Assembly (NCBI RefSeq): GCF_000004825.1
Contig: NW_008805086.1
Location: 62,001-126,000, forward strand
DNA: 64,000 nt
Direction of reading: 5' to 3'
Origin: Heterostelium album PN500
Taxonomy: Eukaryota > Evosea > Eumycetozoa > Acytosteliales > Acytosteliaceae
The notes under the pieces were generated by a model that saw nothing but the letters and a program-made list of their open reading frames with translations, was not told the origin of the DNA and did no database searches. Position 1 is the first letter of the stretch. Every line of letters begins with the position of its first letter. Below, in pieces: positions 62,701-64,000 of this stretch. A program made the translations under genes and the position numbers.

Positions 62701-63202
62701 ACATAACCACACCAGACTCTTGGCCGGTGGCATCGATATGGTAGATCTCGGTGGTGAAATCGGAATCCTTGAGTGTTGGACGCAGTACGAATCGGAGTAG
62801 CACCGGCAAGTAGTGGATTAGACCCTCGGGACCAACAGACTCCACTGAGTAGCATGTGTGATCCTCAGCGGTGTAGGCATTGGACGGACTGGAGAAGCAA
62901 CGATTGGCAACCGATTCGATAAAGTCACGATACGGGTAGCTATCGCAGCCATTGAAAACGAGATGCTCCAGTGTGTGAGGTAATCCTCTGTTGTTGGGTG
63001 CCTCGGTCGGCACGATAATAGAGGCATTGACTTTTGGACCTGGACAATGATGTAAGATCAACATCATATTGGATTCGACATGTCTATACCGAACGATTCG
63101 ATCATTCTGAGCAAACGATATATTAAACTCATCTACAAACTTGAAACATTTTGTATCTCTACTAGTATTGCTGCTATTATTTGTTTGTTGATGATCTGTC
63201 AT
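59741..63202 (-). CDS. M16C-type zinc metallopeptidase
   Basis: Three exons on the complement, 61791-63202, 60046-61717 and 59741-59977, join in phase (GA|G, then phase 0) to give 1106 residues, within the M16C range (~1000-1100). The inverted zinc motif HxxEH is at residues 76-80 in RGLPHTLEHLVFNG. The distal zinc glutamate is expected in the EMQSRE segment. An acidic low-complexity loop (E/D run, about residues 385-425) sits between the first two domains. The second half contains the inactive M16 repeats (DPLGFVSGSLLTTVVFPP, then SGATFSAFYGELF). The architecture and the FxLxxNDRIVRYRH-like N terminus are closest to the uncharacterised fungal/protist M16C proteins related to yeast YOL098C and to PreP. 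No clear mitochondrial presequence is visible, so it may be cytosolic. The substrate is unknown. Confidence 0.92.
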
Positions 63203-64000
63203 TAATTAATTAACTAACTAATTTATAACAAAACGTTGAATCAATTAATGAATCATCAAATTTAATCAATCGTTAAATATGTTCAGGATGAAAAAAAAAG
63301 AAATTGCAAAAAAAAAAAAATAAAAAAAATAAAAAAAAAGAAAGAAAGAAAAATATGTTAATTAGAATGTTGTTTCAAGGCAAAGTCCTTTTTAAATCAA
63401 ATAAAAAAACATATAAATAAATTAAAAACTTTGACTTCATTCGAAATCATTTAGAGCATAACGTTTTTCAATGGCTGCATGCCTATCGATTGCGACTTTA
63501 TATAATCAATTTCAAATCATTCTTGGCCCACTAATCCCAAGTTTCATCTTACAAAAAAAAATGGAGAAAAAAATAGATATAAATTTTCATATCTCATCAG
63601 ATATGTTTGATTTTACTCTAACAAAAAAAATAGCGATGAAAAAACCGAATTTTTGTGATTTTTTTGATTTTTCTTATTTTTTTTTAGGTTTTTGATCTAC
63701 TTTTTTTTGCTCTCCCATTTTTTTTTTGAAAATATTTTTGTTTGATCAAAATAAAATTTTTTTGACCACTAAATCCCCCTGCCAAGTTAGTGTTAAACCG
63801 TGAAGTGGTATGACCCATTATATAGTTGTTGTCGGCAATTTCGAATACAAATAAATCGAATTTAAAAAAAAAAAACTATCAAAACTGAATGATACTAGCA
63901 ATCAGACTATATCAATAGGAGCTTTGAAAAGCAACAAGAAAAAGACAAACATTGTGTAGGAGACATAGCCATACAACAACAGCAATAGCAATAACTACAA
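63203..64000. other. intergenic region to the right edge
   Basis: Promoter side of the M16C gene. It has A runs (63294-63350), T runs and a poorly supported 74-codon frame at 63471-63695 that is F/K/I low complexity. From about 63880 the composition shifts to CAA/AGC-rich sequence (ACAACAACAGCAATAGC near the edge), which could be the 5' UTR or first exon of a gene to the right, but no start can be fixed. Confidence 0.4.

Noticed and set aside
63471-63695. 74-codon frame near the right edge
   Set aside because: F/K/I-rich composition in an A/T-rich spacer, no recognisable domain, no splice context.
1-64000. tRNA, rRNA and CRISPR-like arrays
   Set aside because: No cloverleaf-type GGTTCGAATCC box, rRNA core or spaced direct-repeat array was seen by eye; a tRNA scan would settle the first.

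Overview
The window looks like the nuclear genome of a dictyostelid social amoeba. Intergenic DNA and introns are extremely A+T-rich with long A, T and TA runs. Introns are mostly 50-120 bp and bounded by GTAAGT or GTATGT and TAG or CAG. Coding regions are rich in CAA-encoded glutamine and AAT/AAC-encoded asparagine runs, and there is a tandem pair of type I polyketide synthases typical of social amoebae. I cannot name the species. Exon joins were worked out by hand from phase and protein homology, so 'residue' numbers are from those spliced models.

Layout, 0-27 kb: densely packed single-copy eukaryotic genes. In order: the 5' part of 2-oxoglutarate dehydrogenase E1 (-, runs off the left edge), a lysine/glutamine-rich protein (+), S-formylglutathione hydrolase (-), aspartate-semialdehyde dehydrogenase (+), PIG-N (-), CDC5L (+), a GIGYF-like GYF protein (+), a family 2 glycosyltransferase (+), a MARCH6/Doa10 E3 ligase (-), the signal peptidase catalytic subunit Sec11 (+), VPS26C (-) and a secreted ependymin-like protein (+).

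27.5-49.7 kb: an accessory region built around a direct duplication of about 9 kb. Each copy carries a reducing PKS (KS-AT-DH-MT-ER-KR-ACP), its promoter and a fold-back (MITE-like) element. The copies are separated by about 4.4 kb holding a decayed LINE with an R2/CRE-type restriction-like endonuclease, a broken zinc-finger/coiled-coil gene and another decayed reading frame. The left-hand PKS (copy A) is open throughout; copy B has a 2-bp deletion after the AT domain. The KS exons carry a long identical tract that suggests gene conversion.

50-64 kb: a lineage-specific large protein (-), a KANSL2/INO80D-type zinc-finger protein (-), a PRELI/slowmo protein (+), a one-domain eIF4A-like protein whose catalytic motifs are all altered (+), an alpha/beta hydrolase (+), a short relic of a PKS 3' end, and an M16C metallopeptidase (-).

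Most of these genes serve basic cell work: the TCA cycle, amino acid synthesis, splicing, GPI anchors, ER quality control and signal cleavage, endosomal recycling and mitochondrial lipid transfer. They are not a functional cluster. The PKS region is the lineage-specific, fast-changing part. I found no tRNA, rRNA or CRISPR array.
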